Shown here: in pieces, positions 29,930 through 40,741 of the stretch
Layout of the letters: every line of letters begins with the position of its first letter
How positions within the stretch are numbered: the first letter of the stretch is position 1
Assembly: GCF_002276045.1 (NCBI RefSeq)
Contig: NZ_NQMR01000028.1
Coordinates: 1-61,640 of the forward strand
Origin: Pseudoalteromonas sp. NBT06-2
Lineage (GTDB): Bacteria; Pseudomonadota; Gammaproteobacteria; Enterobacterales; Alteromonadaceae
Reading direction: 5' to 3'
Length of the DNA: 61,640 nt
The notes under the pieces: generated by a model
Databases searched by the model: none
Seen by the model: the letters and a program-made list of their open reading frames with translations, nothing else
Told to the model about the DNA's origin: nothing
Position numbers and translations under genes: made by a program

Positions 29930-30308
29930 AAGTAGCTTAGGCTCTCCTATAAAAGTTTCTGTAGAAACCTTTTACATTGAAGCGCAATCTGAACCAGAAA
30001 AAGAAAAGTTCCTATTTGCTTATACTATTACAGTTAAAAATCATAGCCTATGTAGTGCTAAACTATTGAGCCGATTTTGGTTAATAACAGATGCCAATGG
30101 CAAAGAAGTTGAAGTTGAAGGTAAAGGTGTGGTTGGTGAGCAACCAAACATTTCTCCAGGTGAAAGCTATACTTATACTAGCGGTGCACAATTAGATACT
30201 CCTGTAGGCACAATGCAAGGTTATTATAAAATGCGTAATGAATTTGGTACCGAATTTGAAGCTCCTATTGATGTATTTAGATTATCAACTCCTAATATTC
30301 TGCATTAA
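29901..30308 (+). CDS. apaG: ApaG domain protein
   Basis: Small immunoglobulin-fold (ApaG/DUF525) protein of uncertain biochemical role, conserved next to apaH. It has [27 protein letters not shown] and the signature [23 protein letters not shown] place the start at the ATG at 29901, inside the end of rsmA; an ATG at 29919 is equally possible and gives a length closer to the E. coli protein. Neither has a clear Shine-Dalgarno, consistent with coupling to rsmA. Confidence 0.92.
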   Translation: MVTQHQMTIKSSLGSPIKVSVETFYIEAQSEPEKEKFLFAYTITVKNHSLCSAKLLSRFWLITDANGKEVEVEGKGVVGEQPNISPGESYTYTSGAQLDTPVGTMQGYYKMRNEFGTEFEAPIDVFRLSTPNILH

Positions 30309-30360
30309 AAATAAGCAGTCTCAATAAATAATCTAAGATAACTTAGGTTATTTAAATATC

Positions 30361-30639
30361 TATACCCGTGCTACTTGGAAATGCAGGTTTCAGAGCTTGG
30401 GTAGGATACGAGTACAAGGCATGATTTGTAATTCAGGGTTATTCCCTGATTATGAATCATAACGACGTAATCGTTTTCTACCCAAACTCCCGTAAGGCAA
30501 GAGGATAAGCGGCCAACTGCGTTGTTATAAGATATTTGTTGAGAATGACTTAACGACACATCTTATGCCTAATTGTGCCTAACATTTGGCACGCTTCTCG
30601 ACTTGCTGAAATCGCGCATTCCCAAGTAGCATGGGTATA
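30361..30639. mobile_element. 279-bp MITE-like element with 33-bp terminal inverted repeats between apaG and apaH
   Basis: The ends are TATACCCGTGCTACTTGGAA and the complement of TTCCCAAGTAGCATGGGTATA; about 27 of 33 terminal bases pair. The interior is non-coding, with internal palindromes such as TTCAGGGTTATTCCCTGA. No transposase is present. It separates apaH from the rest of the lptD-apaG operon and its right end is 27 bp upstream of the apaH ATG. Confidence 0.8.
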
Positions 30640-30666
30640 TTAAGAATTAAATTAAAGGTTAACTAT

Positions 30667-31482
30667 ATGGCTGATTATGCAATTGGGGATCTTCAAGGTT
30701 GTTTCATTGAATTTAAATTATTACTAGAGAAGGTAAACTTTAACCCCAGTAAAGATACTTTATATTTAGTTGGCGATATTGTTGCAAGAGGCCCTGACTC
30801 CCTTTCTTGTTTAAGATTTTTAAAAAATCTTGGCGAAAGTGTTAAAATAACATTGGGAAATCATGATTTACATTTATTAGCGACACAATTCCTTAATAAA
30901 TCCCCCCAAAAAAAAGATAGATTAGACTCTTTATTTTCAGCTGCTGATTTTCCTGATCTTATTTCATTCCTTCGAGAACAACCTTTAGCAATCTGGTTAG
31001 AATCCTATCAAACTTTAATTTGCCATGCAGGTCTTTCACCTCATTGGGATATTCAAACAGCACTAACACAAGCGGACTTAGCAACGCAAAAATATCAAAG
31101 TGATAATGCCTTATATTACTTTAAAAATATGTATGGCGAAGGCCCGTTTAATTGGTCAGATAAATTAACTGAGCTTGAATCATTTAAATATACAGTCAAT
31201 GCTTTTACCCGAATGCGATTTTTAACAGCGGATAATAAAATAGAATTTAACCATAAAGGCACTCCTCAAGACTCTCCTGAATTGCTACCTTGGTTTCAAC
31301 ATGATTCAATCAAAGCAATGAAAAATACCAAAATCATATTTGGCCATTGGGCTTCTCTTTTAGGGAAAACAAATAATCCAAGCATAATTGCACTTGATAC
31401 TGGATGTGTTTGGGGTAAAGAACTAACCTTAATAGATCTTAAAACAGGTACATTTACAACGCAAAAGGCAATTTCAGCCTAA
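30667..31482 (+). CDS. apaH: Bis(5'-nucleosyl)-tetraphosphatase, symmetrical
   Basis: Hydrolyses Ap4A to two ADP and removes Np4 caps from RNA. Metallophosphatase motifs are YAIGDLQGC, VGDIVARGPDSL, LGNHDLH and CHAGLSPHWD, followed by FGHWASLLG. Start is the ATG at 30667 (MADYAIGDLQG) with AAGG upstream; an upstream in-frame start lies inside the inserted repeat and is rejected. Length is 271 residues. Its place after apaG is conserved but here it is separated by the 279-bp repeat element. Confidence 0.96.
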   Translation: MADYAIGDLQGCFIEFKLLLEKVNFNPSKDTLYLVGDIVARGPDSLSCLRFLKNLGESVKITLGNHDLHLLATQFLNKSPQKKDRLDSLFSAADFPDLISFLREQPLAIWLESYQTLICHAGLSPHWDIQTALTQADLATQKYQSDNALYYFKNMYGEGPFNWSDKLTELESFKYTVNAFTRMRFLTADNKIEFNHKGTPQDSPELLPWFQHDSIKAMKNTKIIFGHWASLLGKTNNPSIIALDTGCVWGKELTLIDLKTGTFTTQKAISA

Positions 31483-31625
31483 TTTCATCAAAAAAAGTAA
31501 TGTTTAGTGTAATTTACTGTTTATTTTTTAAAGATCTGTTAAATTTATGACTAGTAACGCTCAACTTATTGGCTTTGTAACCGATACCTTGAGTAGAGTC
31601 TTTTACCCTATCAATAGGAATTTAT

Positions 31626-33641
31626 ATGAACCTAACTGTTAGTCAGCGGATCTGGGGCGGATTCGTCTTTATTACTTTTTTACTTCTCTTAATTGGAGGT
31701 AACTCGTTAGGAAAGATTTCAAATATAAATAAATCAACACAACTTGTTAATCAACTGTCTTTACCTGCGTTAAGCATTAGCTCTGAACTTCAAGTTGAAT
31801 TTGTCATGATGGGGAAGATTAGCTTACAAATATATCATGCCAAAGAAGAAGCTGAGCTTGATAAGCTAAAAACTAAATTTCAAAAGATAGAAGATAAGTT
31901 TGATGCTTCTTATAAAAAATTAATCAAAAGCGTCAGTAATCACCAAGCGCTTTCGAGAGAAAGTACTTTAATTAAAAATACTTTTTCGAACTTTTCGAAA
32001 GATGTAAATAAACTGTATCTTAAAAAGAAATCAGTTATTAACCTTAAAAGAACATTGCAAAGTCAATTAGAAGAGATTGAAATTAACTCTGATGATGCCA
32101 GTACTGTTGTATTGGATATTATTGATGAGGTTAATCTAGAATCTAATGCTCCGCGTGCTTTTCAAGCTGCAAGCAATATGGAGAATAGTTTTTTATCTAT
32201 CGTTAGTAATAGCACAGATCTTATCGCAGTAGATAATGCACAAACTCTTGAGACTTTAAATAATGAGCAGAAATTTAGTATCACAGACTTAGAGAGGGGG
32301 CTTGAACTTATTACTGAGGCAATATCCAACAAAGAACCTGATTTACTTGCAGATTTGACTAATTATTTTGAGGTATTAAAAACTAATATAATTGGTAATA
32401 ATGCTATAGCTTCTAATAAACAAGCTCATTTAGACGCACTTACACAAGCTACAATCGCATTAACTCAAGCTGAGAATAAAACAAAAACTGCAATTGAACA
32501 GCTATACAAACTAGTTGAAATCTCAAGTACACTGGCATTTGACTTACAAGCTGAAGTAAATGATAACGTATCGTCCGCTAATTTATGGACATCAACAGGT
32601 ATGGTTATTGCCGCTATTATTGCTATTTTAGTTGCATACTTAACTGTTCAACGCATAATTCGCCCATTAGCCGAAGTAAATAACATTTTAGAAACGGTTG
32701 CTACAGGAGATATGACCAAAAAACTAGACGATTCTGCTCAAGATGAATTTGGTGAATTAGCAACAAACTGTAATACACTCATTGATAATTTAAGAACTTT
32801 AATTCAAGGAATCATATCTCGTTCAACACAACTGGCTGCGGCTTCTGAAGAAACTTCAACAATAACCAGTGAATCAAGCCAAGCAATGCAAGCTCAACGT
32901 GCTCAGGTTGAACAAGCAGCTACAGCAACAACTGAAATGAGTAGTACATCACAATCAGTAACTCATAGCGCTGAAGAAGCATTAAATGAAATCAAACATG
33001 CTGATAATGAGGCTGAGCGTGTAAAAGATATTTCAGCTAAAAATAAAGAAACCATTGAAAAACTCGCCAACGAAGTAGATTCAGCATCTAAAGTAATTAA
33101 TAAACTACACCAAGACAGCGCTTCAATTGGAAGTATATTAGATGTTATAAGAGGTATTGCTGAGCAAACTAATTTACTTGCATTAAATGCAGCAATAGAA
33201 GCAGCAAGAGCTGGTGAGCAAGGTAGAGGCTTTGCTGTTGTAGCAGATGAAGTAAGATCTCTTGCAAGTAAAACGCAAGAATCTACACAAGAAATACAAG
33301 CGATGATTGAGTCTTTACAATCAGGTGCACAAGAAGCTGTATCCGTAATGGCTAAAGGTAAAGAACAAGCTGTATCTTGTGTTGAACAAAGCGAACAAGC
33401 AACTCAAGCGCTCGGACTAATCACTAAAGCAGTATCTCAAGCACATGATATGAGTGAACAGATATCAACTGCAGCGCAAGAGCAGCATCATGTATCACTT
33501 GAGATTAGTGAGCGCTTAGAGTCTATTGTATCAATCACTGAACAAGCTTCATCTGGCGCAGAACAAACTTCAACGGCAAGCCAAGAAGTCGCAAAACTTG
33601 CGGAAGAACTTAGATTATCAGTAGATGAGTTTAAGGTTTAA
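31626..33641 (+). CDS. Methyl-accepting chemotaxis protein
   Basis: Transmembrane chemoreceptor signalling to CheA/CheW. It has a first transmembrane helix at about 10-30, a helical periplasmic sensor domain (about 31-315), a second helix near 318-340, a HAMP domain (about 342-395) and a long cytoplasmic coiled coil. The invariant hairpin tip [18 protein letters not shown] is near residue 512. There is no C-terminal CheR-tethering pentapeptide. Length is 671 residues. It stands alone after apaH; the ligand is unknown. Confidence 0.95.
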   Translation: MNLTVSQRIWGGFVFITFLLLLIGGNSLGKISNINKSTQLVNQLSLPALSISSELQVEFVMMGKISLQIYHAKEEAELDKLKTKFQKIEDKFDASYKKLIKSVSNHQALSRESTLIKNTFSNFSKDVNKLYLKKKSVINLKRTLQSQLEEIEINSDDASTVVLDIIDEVNLESNAPRAFQAASNMENSFLSIVSNSTDLIAVDNAQTLETLNNEQKFSITDLERGLELITEAISNKEPDLLADLTNYFEVLKTNIIGNNAIASNKQAHLDALTQATIALTQAENKTKTAIEQLYKLVEISSTLAFDLQAEVNDNVSSANLWTSTGMVIAAIIAILVAYLTVQRIIRPLAEVNNILETVATGDMTKKLDDSAQDEFGELATNCNTLIDNLRTLIQGIISRSTQLAAASEETSTITSESSQAMQAQRAQVEQAATATTEMSSTSQSVTHSAEEALNEIKHADNEAERVKDISAKNKETIEKLANEVDSASKVINKLHQDSASIGSILDVIRGIAEQTNLLALNAAIEAARAGEQGRGFAVVADEVRSLASKTQESTQEIQAMIESLQSGAQEAVSVMAKGKEQAVSCVEQSEQATQALGLITKAVSQAHDMSEQISTAAQEQHHVSLEISERLESIVSITEQASSGAEQTSTASQEVAKLAEELRLSVDEFKV

Positions 33642-33655
33642 GTACATCTAGAAAG

Positions 33656-33698
33656 AAAAAGAAAAAGGCTAGATGGAGTTTCATCTGGCCTTTTTTAT
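33656..33698 (+). terminator. Intrinsic terminator after the chemoreceptor gene
   Basis: GGCTAGATGGA and TCATCTGGCC form a hairpin with a GTTT-type loop, followed by TTTTTTAT. Confidence 0.9.
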
Positions 33699-33699
33699 A

Positions 33700-35470
33700 T
33701 GTGTGGCCTAACTTAATATTCGAATCTAGTAATCTAGCTTATACCTCACATTCCGCAGCATTTTTAGGAATAAACTTTCTGATAAATACTACCCATACAG
33801 CCAATGATAATATTATTCCTCTCCTTCAGGTTTAAGACTAATTGTTGCTCGCCACTGATCGTTAATACATCAATACCTTGGAAACAGAAGAACACCCTAC
33901 GAGCGGTTGGATTTTGGCATGGTTTGTATTTAAAGTTCGGGCTCAATACAGATTGAGCCTTTAATTCTCTTCTGATTTTATGATCCAGTGCTGCATAAAC
34001 CATTAAACAGCACGTCATTACCATTAATTAGTGCTTCGATTCTTTCGGGCTTTTTCAAGTAAAGTGACGAGGTTAAAAGTCTGGACTTTTTAAAAACCTA
34101 AAACCTTTTTCTACGCTTTACTGTGACATGTAAAGGCTAAGCATTTTTTCCACCGTTAACGAGTCATTCAAGTCGTTTGTGGCTAACATGAACATACCTT
34201 TTTCCTGCAATCTCTGCCCCCTATTTTTTAACGACCAATATAATAGCCCTGTTATTTGGTATTCATAACTATCTGGTTGCTTATTTAACTTGGGGAGACC
34301 ACTTTTTTTGAATACGCTTTGAATACGCTATGCTTGATTATTCCACTGTCAGTTATCGCAACATCATGATGGGATTTTAACCCTATTTTTAATGCATTAT
34401 CAGCATCTACTACACAAGCGAACCGTTGTCGACTCAGTTTTTTGAATGATTTGAGGCTGAGTTTGATTCTTTTTCCATACGTTTATCTAGCGTATGTTGT
34501 CCCCGTCTTTCGCTTGAACACTGCACACTAATAACCAACGTTGCTTTACTTCACCATAATTAGACTCAAGCCATGCACCGCTGTAGCCATTATCAAGCGT
34601 TTTAAAATCTCAGGTGTGCTGTTGGGCTATTGCTTCATTTACTTGCTTTAACTTCTGCGGAGCACGAGAAATAAAAAACTATTTCTGTTCATCAAGAGAT
34701 TGAATTGTTTCTGCGGTATAAAGAGCTGTATCGGCAATAAAGCATTGGCACTTTTGAGCCGCTTTTAAGCTGCTAATATGGTGTTTAATAATATTTTTAA
34801 AACCATCATTGTCATTAATATTACCACTGACTGCTTGCATGTACACCGCAATATCTGCTTTTTTTTTCTGTGATCAAATTTAGTACAGCTTAATTTAACT
34901 CTGGGCGATGATCACGGCTATAACCTCTAACAAGTTTGATCGCTTTACTGTCATCATCATGCTCATAATTACCATCAACATGAATGCTGGTTGAATCTAA
35001 ATTAATTCCTTCACAAGGAAGATCTAAGTGCTTCACAACGCTAGCTGATAATGTTTGGTAAATATCTGAAACACCTGTTTCATAGAGTTTATCAAGACAA
35101 CGACCCAGAGCGTCATCATTAATATACTCAGCCTTGATCCCTTTTCCAATAAGGCGTTCAACAGGACGCTCTTTGAAGTATTGTGGGTACATGTGTAAGG
35201 TGCGGCCAACAAAACCTAATCCATTTAAAATCATCGCTTCAACAAGTTGACCGTAAGAAATAAGCTTATCATCACTTTGCTCAGGGAGTGCTTGATCAAT
35301 TAATTTGGCAATACCAAGCTCTTTGTTCATGCCAGAAATCAAATCTAAATGATCAAGGCCTTTTGTTGAATACGACGCCATTATTTTTATCTCACCCAAA
35401 GATAAGTAATAGAGCAAACATGGAGAACTACGCCAAGATTTTTTAATTAAATTTTTAGGGGCAGAAAGAC
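33700..35470 (-). mobile_element. IS1634-type insertion sequence remnant (boundaries approximate)
   Basis: This is the stretch between the chemoreceptor terminator and MITE copy B that contains the broken transposase. I could not identify matching terminal inverted repeats or a target duplication, so the ends are only bracketed. Confidence 0.6.
33764..35381 (-). pseudogene. Degraded IS1634-family (DUF4277) transposase
   Basis: The 5' part (from ATG at 35381) is an intact DUF4277-type N-terminus: STKGLDHLDLISGMNKELG, with LDSTSIHVDGNY and GYSRDHRPELN. It is cut by a TAA at about 34890. Beyond it, shifted frames continue the protein: VYMQAVSGNINDNDGFKNI (about 34800-34850), FIADTALYTAETIQSLDEQK, then ISRAPQKLK. 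The last open frame (33764-34024) matches the transposase C-terminus, with NPTARRVFFCFQGIDVLT and VLNLKER. At least four stops or frameshifts interrupt it, so it is not functional. A full IS1634-type transposase has roughly 530 residues, which fits the span. Confidence 0.85.
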
Positions 35471-35472
35471 AG

Positions 35473-35741
35473 TTATACCATTTCCGTTAATAAAGTGGTC
35501 ATTCAGCGGGAGTTCAAAACGTTTTAGGCAAGACATTGGTTACAGACAATAGATAATTCCCTTATCAAAACCAATAACACAGCATGAAGCGCTTTGAAAC
35601 CCGCCTAAAAGGAGCTTTTGATAATTTACACTTCGTTATTATGTCGGCTATAAAGGAAGTCCATTAATTCACTGACATGGCTAGAATTGTAAAACCCCAT
35701 AAGCTCTGAGTGGTCACTTAATTATGGAAATTGATATTATT
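35473..35741. mobile_element. MITE-like repeat, copy B (complete)
   Basis: The left end TTATACCATTTCCGTTAA and the complement of the right end (TAATATCAATTTCCATAA) form terminal inverted repeats of about 33 bp that continue into AAGTGGTCA-type sequence. The interior matches copies A and C. It is non-coding and begins immediately next to the IS remnant. Confidence 0.85.
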
Positions 35742-35753
35742 AACACATACAAA

Positions 35754-35776
35754 AAAAGCGCCATATGCGCTTTATT
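35754..35776 (-). terminator. Intrinsic terminator after the DUF3718 genes
   Basis: AAAGCGC and GGCGCTTT pair around a short AT loop, followed on the minus strand by a run of T. It lies about 30 bp past the stop codon. Confidence 0.75.
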
Positions 35777-35801
35777 TTTATTTTTATTTTTATTTTTATA
35801 A
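35769..35801. repeat. TTTTTA tandem microsatellite
   Basis: Five near-perfect units of TTTTTA in tandem, directly downstream of the DUF3718 stop codon. Hexamer repeats of this kind can change unit number by slippage; no coding consequence is visible. Confidence 0.7.
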
Positions 35802-35805
35802 ATAT

Positions 35806-36180
35806 TTAGAGACCTGCCCTTTCCTTTATAGCCGCAACGATAGGCGATGCTGAGTGGCCATTAGAGCCTGCCCAATCAATATCTCCATTTGATGCTAATA
35901 CGCTTTTAGGGAGCTTTTTAACGATGAATTTTCCCGTTTTCTCTGAATTATTTACCATGGCATGTCGTAGCAGATTATTTCCACCACAACTTATGCCAGA
36001 AAATACATTACGAAGTTTGATGCGAGTTTCTTTCATTTTTTTACGAAGGCGGTTTTTATCATCTGCAGCAACATAATCACATAAGCTTGCTGCTAACTGA
36101 TCATTTGCTTGAGCTGATACCGGAAATAAAATAGAACTGGCACAAATTACAGTCAGTGTAAAAACACTCTTCATTTTCAT
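35806..36180 (-). CDS. DUF3718 family periplasmic protein (paralogue 2)
   Basis: Small exported protein of unknown function. A signal peptide (MKMKSVFTLTVICASS, cleavage after AQA) precedes a mature part of about 98 residues with two cysteines (LCDYVAADDKNRLRKK and GISCGGNN). It ends with FIVKKLPKS, GDIDWAGSNGHSASPIVAAI. The second half loosely resembles an ankyrin-like repeat. It has GGAG seven bases before ATG. It is a close tandem paralogue of the next gene upstream, 29 bp away, and the pair likely forms an operon. Confidence 0.85.
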   Translation of the reverse strand: MKMKSVFTLTVICASSILFPVSAQANDQLAASLCDYVAADDKNRLRKKMKETRIKLRNVFSGISCGGNNLLRHAMVNNSEKTGKFIVKKLPKSVLASNGDIDWAGSNGHSASPIVAAIKERAGL

Positions 36181-36209
36181 ATCTAATCTCCAAATATTAA
36201 AATATTAAC

Positions 36210-36584
36210 TTAAATGCCTGCTCTAGCCTTAATACCAGCAACTATCGGTGAGTCTGAGTGACCATTTTCTGCAGCCCAATCAACATCACCACCCGCAGCA
36301 AGATCTGATTTTGGTAATTTTTTAACAATAAACTTCCCAGTACCATCAGCATTATTTTTCATAGCATGTCTTAGTAAGTTATTACCAGAACACGTAACAC
36401 CTGAAAAAATATTTCTTAATTTAACTCTAGACTCTTTTAATTTTTTACGTAGTCGTTTTTTATCATCAGCAGCAACATAATCACATAAACTAGCCGCAAG
36501 CTGCTCATTTGCTGAAGCTGGGATAGTCACTAAAAAAGAGCTCGAAATTAAAGTGCTTGCTATGAGTGTTGTCTTGAAATTCAT
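36210..36584 (-). CDS. DUF3718 family periplasmic protein (paralogue 1)
   Basis: Exported small protein, 124 residues, with a signal peptide cleaved after IPASA. About 70 percent of mature residues are identical by eye to the downstream paralogue, including both cysteines and the GHSDSPIVAGIKARAG end. I chose the ATG at 36584 because AAGG lies seven bases upstream, whereas the ATG two codons earlier is only one base from it. Function is unknown. The gene follows folA by about 85 bp. Confidence 0.85.
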   Translation of the reverse strand: MNFKTTLIASTLISSSFLVTIPASANEQLAASLCDYVAADDKKRLRKKLKESRVKLRNIFSGVTCSGNNLLRHAMKNNADGTGKFIVKKLPKSDLAAGGDVDWAAENGHSDSPIVAGIKARAGI

Positions 36585-36668
36585 TAACATACCTTATTTA
36601 ATACTTTTTAACTACTTCATTATGACAAATTCTATCAGTAAGTTAAAAAATGTGCAATAAAGTAACAC

Positions 36669-37154
36669 TTAGCTACTGTATGTTATAAAAGTATAGTTAT
36701 AAGGATTCAAACTGTCACTTTTATGTTCTTCGCTCAGCTCTTTTACCCATATTCTGTTTGCCTCATAATCTGGAAACTGTGTATCACCTTCCACTTCTAA
36801 ATCAATGTGAGTTAGGTATAAGCGATTACATAATGGCAAGAAAATATCATAAATATTTCCACCGCCTATAATCATAACTTCAGGAGTATTTCCAGCAATT
36901 TCAATGGCTAGCTCAGGTGTAGAAACAACCTCTATGCCTTGTGCTTCATACGATACGTCCCTGCTTATTATAATATTCTTTCTACCAGGCAAAGGGCGAC
37001 CGATAGATTCGAATGTTTTACGTCCCATAATAACAGGCTTACCTAAAGTAACAGCTTTAAAATGTTTTAAATCTGCAGGTAAGTGCCAAGGCATTTGGTT
37101 ATTTTTTCCTATAATACGATTATTTGCCATCGCTGCAATCATTGAAATATTCAT
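36669..37154 (-). CDS. folA: Dihydrofolate reductase
   Basis: NADPH-dependent enzyme regenerating tetrahydrofolate, target of trimethoprim. The sequence begins MNISMIAAMANNRIIGKNN and has MPWHLPADLKHFK with the catalytic Asp, VIMGRKTFESIGRPLPGR, and MIIGGGNIYDIFL. Length from the ATG at 37154 is 161 residues; the longer open frame adds an 18-residue hydrophobic N-terminus without homology, which I reject. It lies downstream of obgE but with its own gap of about 140 bp. Confidence 0.97.
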   Translation of the reverse strand: MNISMIAAMANNRIIGKNNQMPWHLPADLKHFKAVTLGKPVIMGRKTFESIGRPLPGRKNIIISRDVSYEAQGIEVVSTPELAIEIAGNTPEVMIIGGGNIYDIFLPLCNRLYLTHIDLEVEGDTQFPDYEANRIWVKELSEEHKSDSLNPYNYTFITYSS

Positions 37155-37255
37155 AATCAAACCTAATACTTTAGTGTTATTTATTACAATGCAAAAAAAC
37201 ACAATCAATTTATATTATTCGCAACATGTGTTAAATTAAGTGTCTCAATATATTA

Positions 37256-37283
37256 AAAAAGGCGCAAATGCGCCTTTTTAAAT
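37256..37283 (-). terminator. Intrinsic terminator after obgE
   Basis: AAAAAGGCGCA and TGCGCCTTTTT are a nearly uninterrupted hairpin with T-run in either direction, 13 bp after the stop. Confidence 0.85.
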
Positions 37284-37295
37284 AATTAATGAATA

Positions 37296-38495
<1,200 letters not shown>

Positions 38496-38558
38496 TCACT
38501 GAATTATAGCTTAAGTTCATAACGATGAAGTGAATTTGCTGCAAGCCTATCTATTCTT

Positions 38559-38610
38559 GAATATATACCTAAATATTCTAGATGCTTTTAAATTATTAAG
38601 GTATATATTC
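38559..38610. repeat. Inverted repeat between rpmA and obgE
   Basis: GAATATATACCT and AGGTATATATTC are exact complements separated by 28 bases. This could be a regulatory palindrome or the remains of a small repeat; nothing in it is coding. Confidence 0.5.
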
Positions 38611-38619
38611 ATTAAAACA

Positions 38620-38647
38620 AAAAACCCCGCCTGAGCGAGGTTTTTCA
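38620..38647 (-). terminator. Intrinsic terminator after rplU-rpmA
   Basis: AAACCCCGC and GCGAGGTTTTT pair around CTGA, with T-runs on both strands, 19 bp after rpmA. Confidence 0.9.
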
Positions 38648-38665
38648 GCATTCATTTGAATGATA

Positions 38666-38923
38666 TTACTCAGAAACGATGCTTACGTACTTACGGTTAA
38701 GTGAACCTTTTTGCTCAAACTTAACTTTTCCGTCAGCTTTAGCAAAGATAGTGTGATCTTTACCTAAACCTACGTTTGTACCAGCGTGGAATTTAGTTCC
38801 ACGTTGACGAACAATGATGCTACCAGCAAGAACTGATTCACCGCCGTAACGTTTAACACCTAAACGTTTACTTTCTGAATCGCGACCGTTACGAGTACTA
38901 CCAGCTGCTTTCTTATGTGCCAT
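38666..38923 (-). CDS. rpmA: 50S ribosomal protein bL27
   Basis: Ribosomal protein near the peptidyl transferase centre. The 85-residue sequence [21 protein letters not shown], with [15 protein letters not shown] and [10 protein letters not shown], is an unmistakable bL27. It lies 16 bp downstream of rplU in the usual two-gene operon. Confidence 0.99.
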   Translation of the reverse strand: MAHKKAAGSTRNGRDSESKRLGVKRYGGESVLAGSIIVRQRGTKFHAGTNVGLGKDHTIFAKADGKVKFEQKGSLNRKYVSIVSE

Positions 38924-38939
38924 TTTTCTGTACTCCTAA

Positions 38940-39251
38940 TTAAGCGTTAATGCTTGTAATTTTAACTTCAGTGAACCACTGACGGTGACCCATTTGCTTA
39001 CGAGAATGCTTACGACGGTTAAATTTAACAATCTTAATTTTCTCGCCACGACCGTGTGATACGATCTCAGCTGAAACCTTTCCACCAGAAACAAAAGGTG
39101 CGCCGATTTCAATTTTTTCGCCATTTGCAACTAAAAGAACTTTATCAAATTCAACAGATGCACCTGTTTCTACATCTAATTTTTCAAGACGGATCGTTTG
39201 ACCTTCAGTCACACGATGCTGTTTACCACCACTTTGGAAAACCGCGTACAT
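38940..39251 (-). CDS. rplU: 50S ribosomal protein bL21
   Basis: Large-subunit protein binding 23S rRNA. It begins [18 protein letters not shown] and ends with the basic stretch [22 protein letters not shown]. Length 103 residues equals E. coli L21. It is divergent from ispB, the conserved arrangement. Confidence 0.99.
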   Translation of the reverse strand: MYAVFQSGGKQHRVTEGQTIRLEKLDVETGASVEFDKVLLVANGEKIEIGAPFVSGGKVSAEIVSHGRGEKIKIVKFNRRKHSRKQMGHRQWFTEVKITSINA

Positions 39252-39472
39252 AATTAACTCCGTTGTGCGCCCTCAAATCGGCGCAACTAATATATTTTTC
39301 AATGGTCGCGTATTCTAAGGTAAACTCATATGACAATCAAGCCAAAGTTCAATAAAAACACAAATATAAATAAAGTCATATTTTTAGAAAAATTAAACTA
39401 TTAAGAGTGACCATTTATTATGTATAATTGCGAGCAAAATAACCATCACATTAGAAGTGAGTTTTAAGCTCA

Positions 39473-40444
39473 ATGGATATAAAAACTATCCAGGCGTTAA
39501 CTGACAAAGACATGCATAGTGTTAATGAACTGATTTACACGCAAATGCAATCTGATATCGCCTTAGTTAACCAATTAGGTCTATATATAGTTAATAGTGG
39601 TGGTAAAAGAATTCGCCCTATGTTGAGTATTATAGCAGCAAAAGCATTTGGCTATGAAGGTGATAAACATATCACCTTAGCAACAATAATAGAATTTATT
39701 CATACAGCTACTTTACTACACGATGATGTTGTTGATGAGTCAAACTTAAGGCGTGGTAACCCAACAGCCAATGCTGAATTTGGCAATGCCGCAAGCGTTT
39801 TGGTTGGTGACTTTATCTATACACGTTCATTTCAGTTGATGATCAACTTAGAAAAAATGTCTGTAATGAAGATTTTATCTGATGCGACAAATGTTATCGC
39901 TGAGGGTGAAGTACTTCAGCTAATGAATTGTAATGATCCAGATACAACTGAAGAAAGTTACATGCAAGTTATTTATAGTAAAACAGCAAAACTGTTTGAA
40001 GCTGCAACACAGCTTTCAGCTATTATAACTGAGCAGGATAAAGAGATTGTTGAAGCAATGAGGCTTTACGGTATGCATTTAGGTACTGCATTCCAGCTTA
40101 TTGATGATGTACTTGACTACAATGCAGATCAAGAAGCGTTAGGTAAAAGCATCGGTGATGATCTTGCCGAGGGAAAACCGACTTTGCCACTTATTTATGC
40201 TATGCGTAAAGGCACTCCAAAACAAGTGCTTCAAATTAGGCAAGCCATCGAAAAATCTGATGGTATGAATTATATAGAAGATATTCTAGCGACTTTAACA
40301 CAAACCAAAGCGTTGGAATTCACCACATTAAAAGCTGAAGAAGAAGCGCAAAAAGCAATTGACTGCTTATATGTTATTCCTGATAGTAAATATAAACTCG
40401 CTTTAGAATGCCTTGCGCGATTAGCTGTTGCACGCGATTCATAA
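39473..40444 (+). CDS. ispB: Octaprenyl diphosphate synthase
   Basis: Trans-prenyltransferase making the ubiquinone side chain. It has GGKRIRPML, the first Asp-rich motif LLHDDVVDES, the second LIDDVLDYN, and the active-site KTAKLFEAATQ. Length 323 residues is standard. It diverges from rplU and is followed by a MITE copy and a long hairpin. Confidence 0.96.
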   Translation: MDIKTIQALTDKDMHSVNELIYTQMQSDIALVNQLGLYIVNSGGKRIRPMLSIIAAKAFGYEGDKHITLATIIEFIHTATLLHDDVVDESNLRRGNPTANAEFGNAASVLVGDFIYTRSFQLMINLEKMSVMKILSDATNVIAEGEVLQLMNCNDPDTTEESYMQVIYSKTAKLFEAATQLSAIITEQDKEIVEAMRLYGMHLGTAFQLIDDVLDYNADQEALGKSIGDDLAEGKPTLPLIYAMRKGTPKQVLQIRQAIEKSDGMNYIEDILATLTQTKALEFTTLKAEEEAQKAIDCLYVIPDSKYKLALECLARLAVARDS

Positions 40445-40469
40445 ATAAGCCTGTTGCACATATTTATTT

Positions 40470-40737
40470 TATACCATTTCAGTTAATTAAGTTGTCAATC
40501 AGCGGGTGTTCAAAGCGCTTTAGGCAAGGCATTGGTTACAGACAATGGTTATTCCCTTATCAAAACCAATCACGCAGCATAAATCGCTTTGTAACCCACC
40601 TACAAGGGATTTTTGAGAATTTACTCAGCGTTGTTATGTCAGTTCTAAAGGGAATAACCATGAATTCACTGACATGCCTAAAATTGTAAAACCTCATAAG
40701 CTCTGAGTGGTCACTTAATTATCGGAATTAGTATTAT
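40470..40737. mobile_element. MITE-like repeat, copy C (complete)
   Basis: The left end TATACCATTTCAGTTAATTA matches the complement of the right end TAATACTAATTCCGATAATTA. Inside, ATGGTTATTCCCTT and AAGGGAATAACCAT form a second, nested inverted repeat about 80 bases apart, so the whole element can fold into a long hairpin. It matches copies A and B along its length. Confidence 0.85.
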
Positions 40738-40741
40738 TAAG

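Noticed and set aside
34414..34890. Separate small genes in the stretch upstream of the IS C-terminus
   Set aside because: Fragments in several frames all read as parts of one DUF4277-type transposase, so this is decay and not independent genes.
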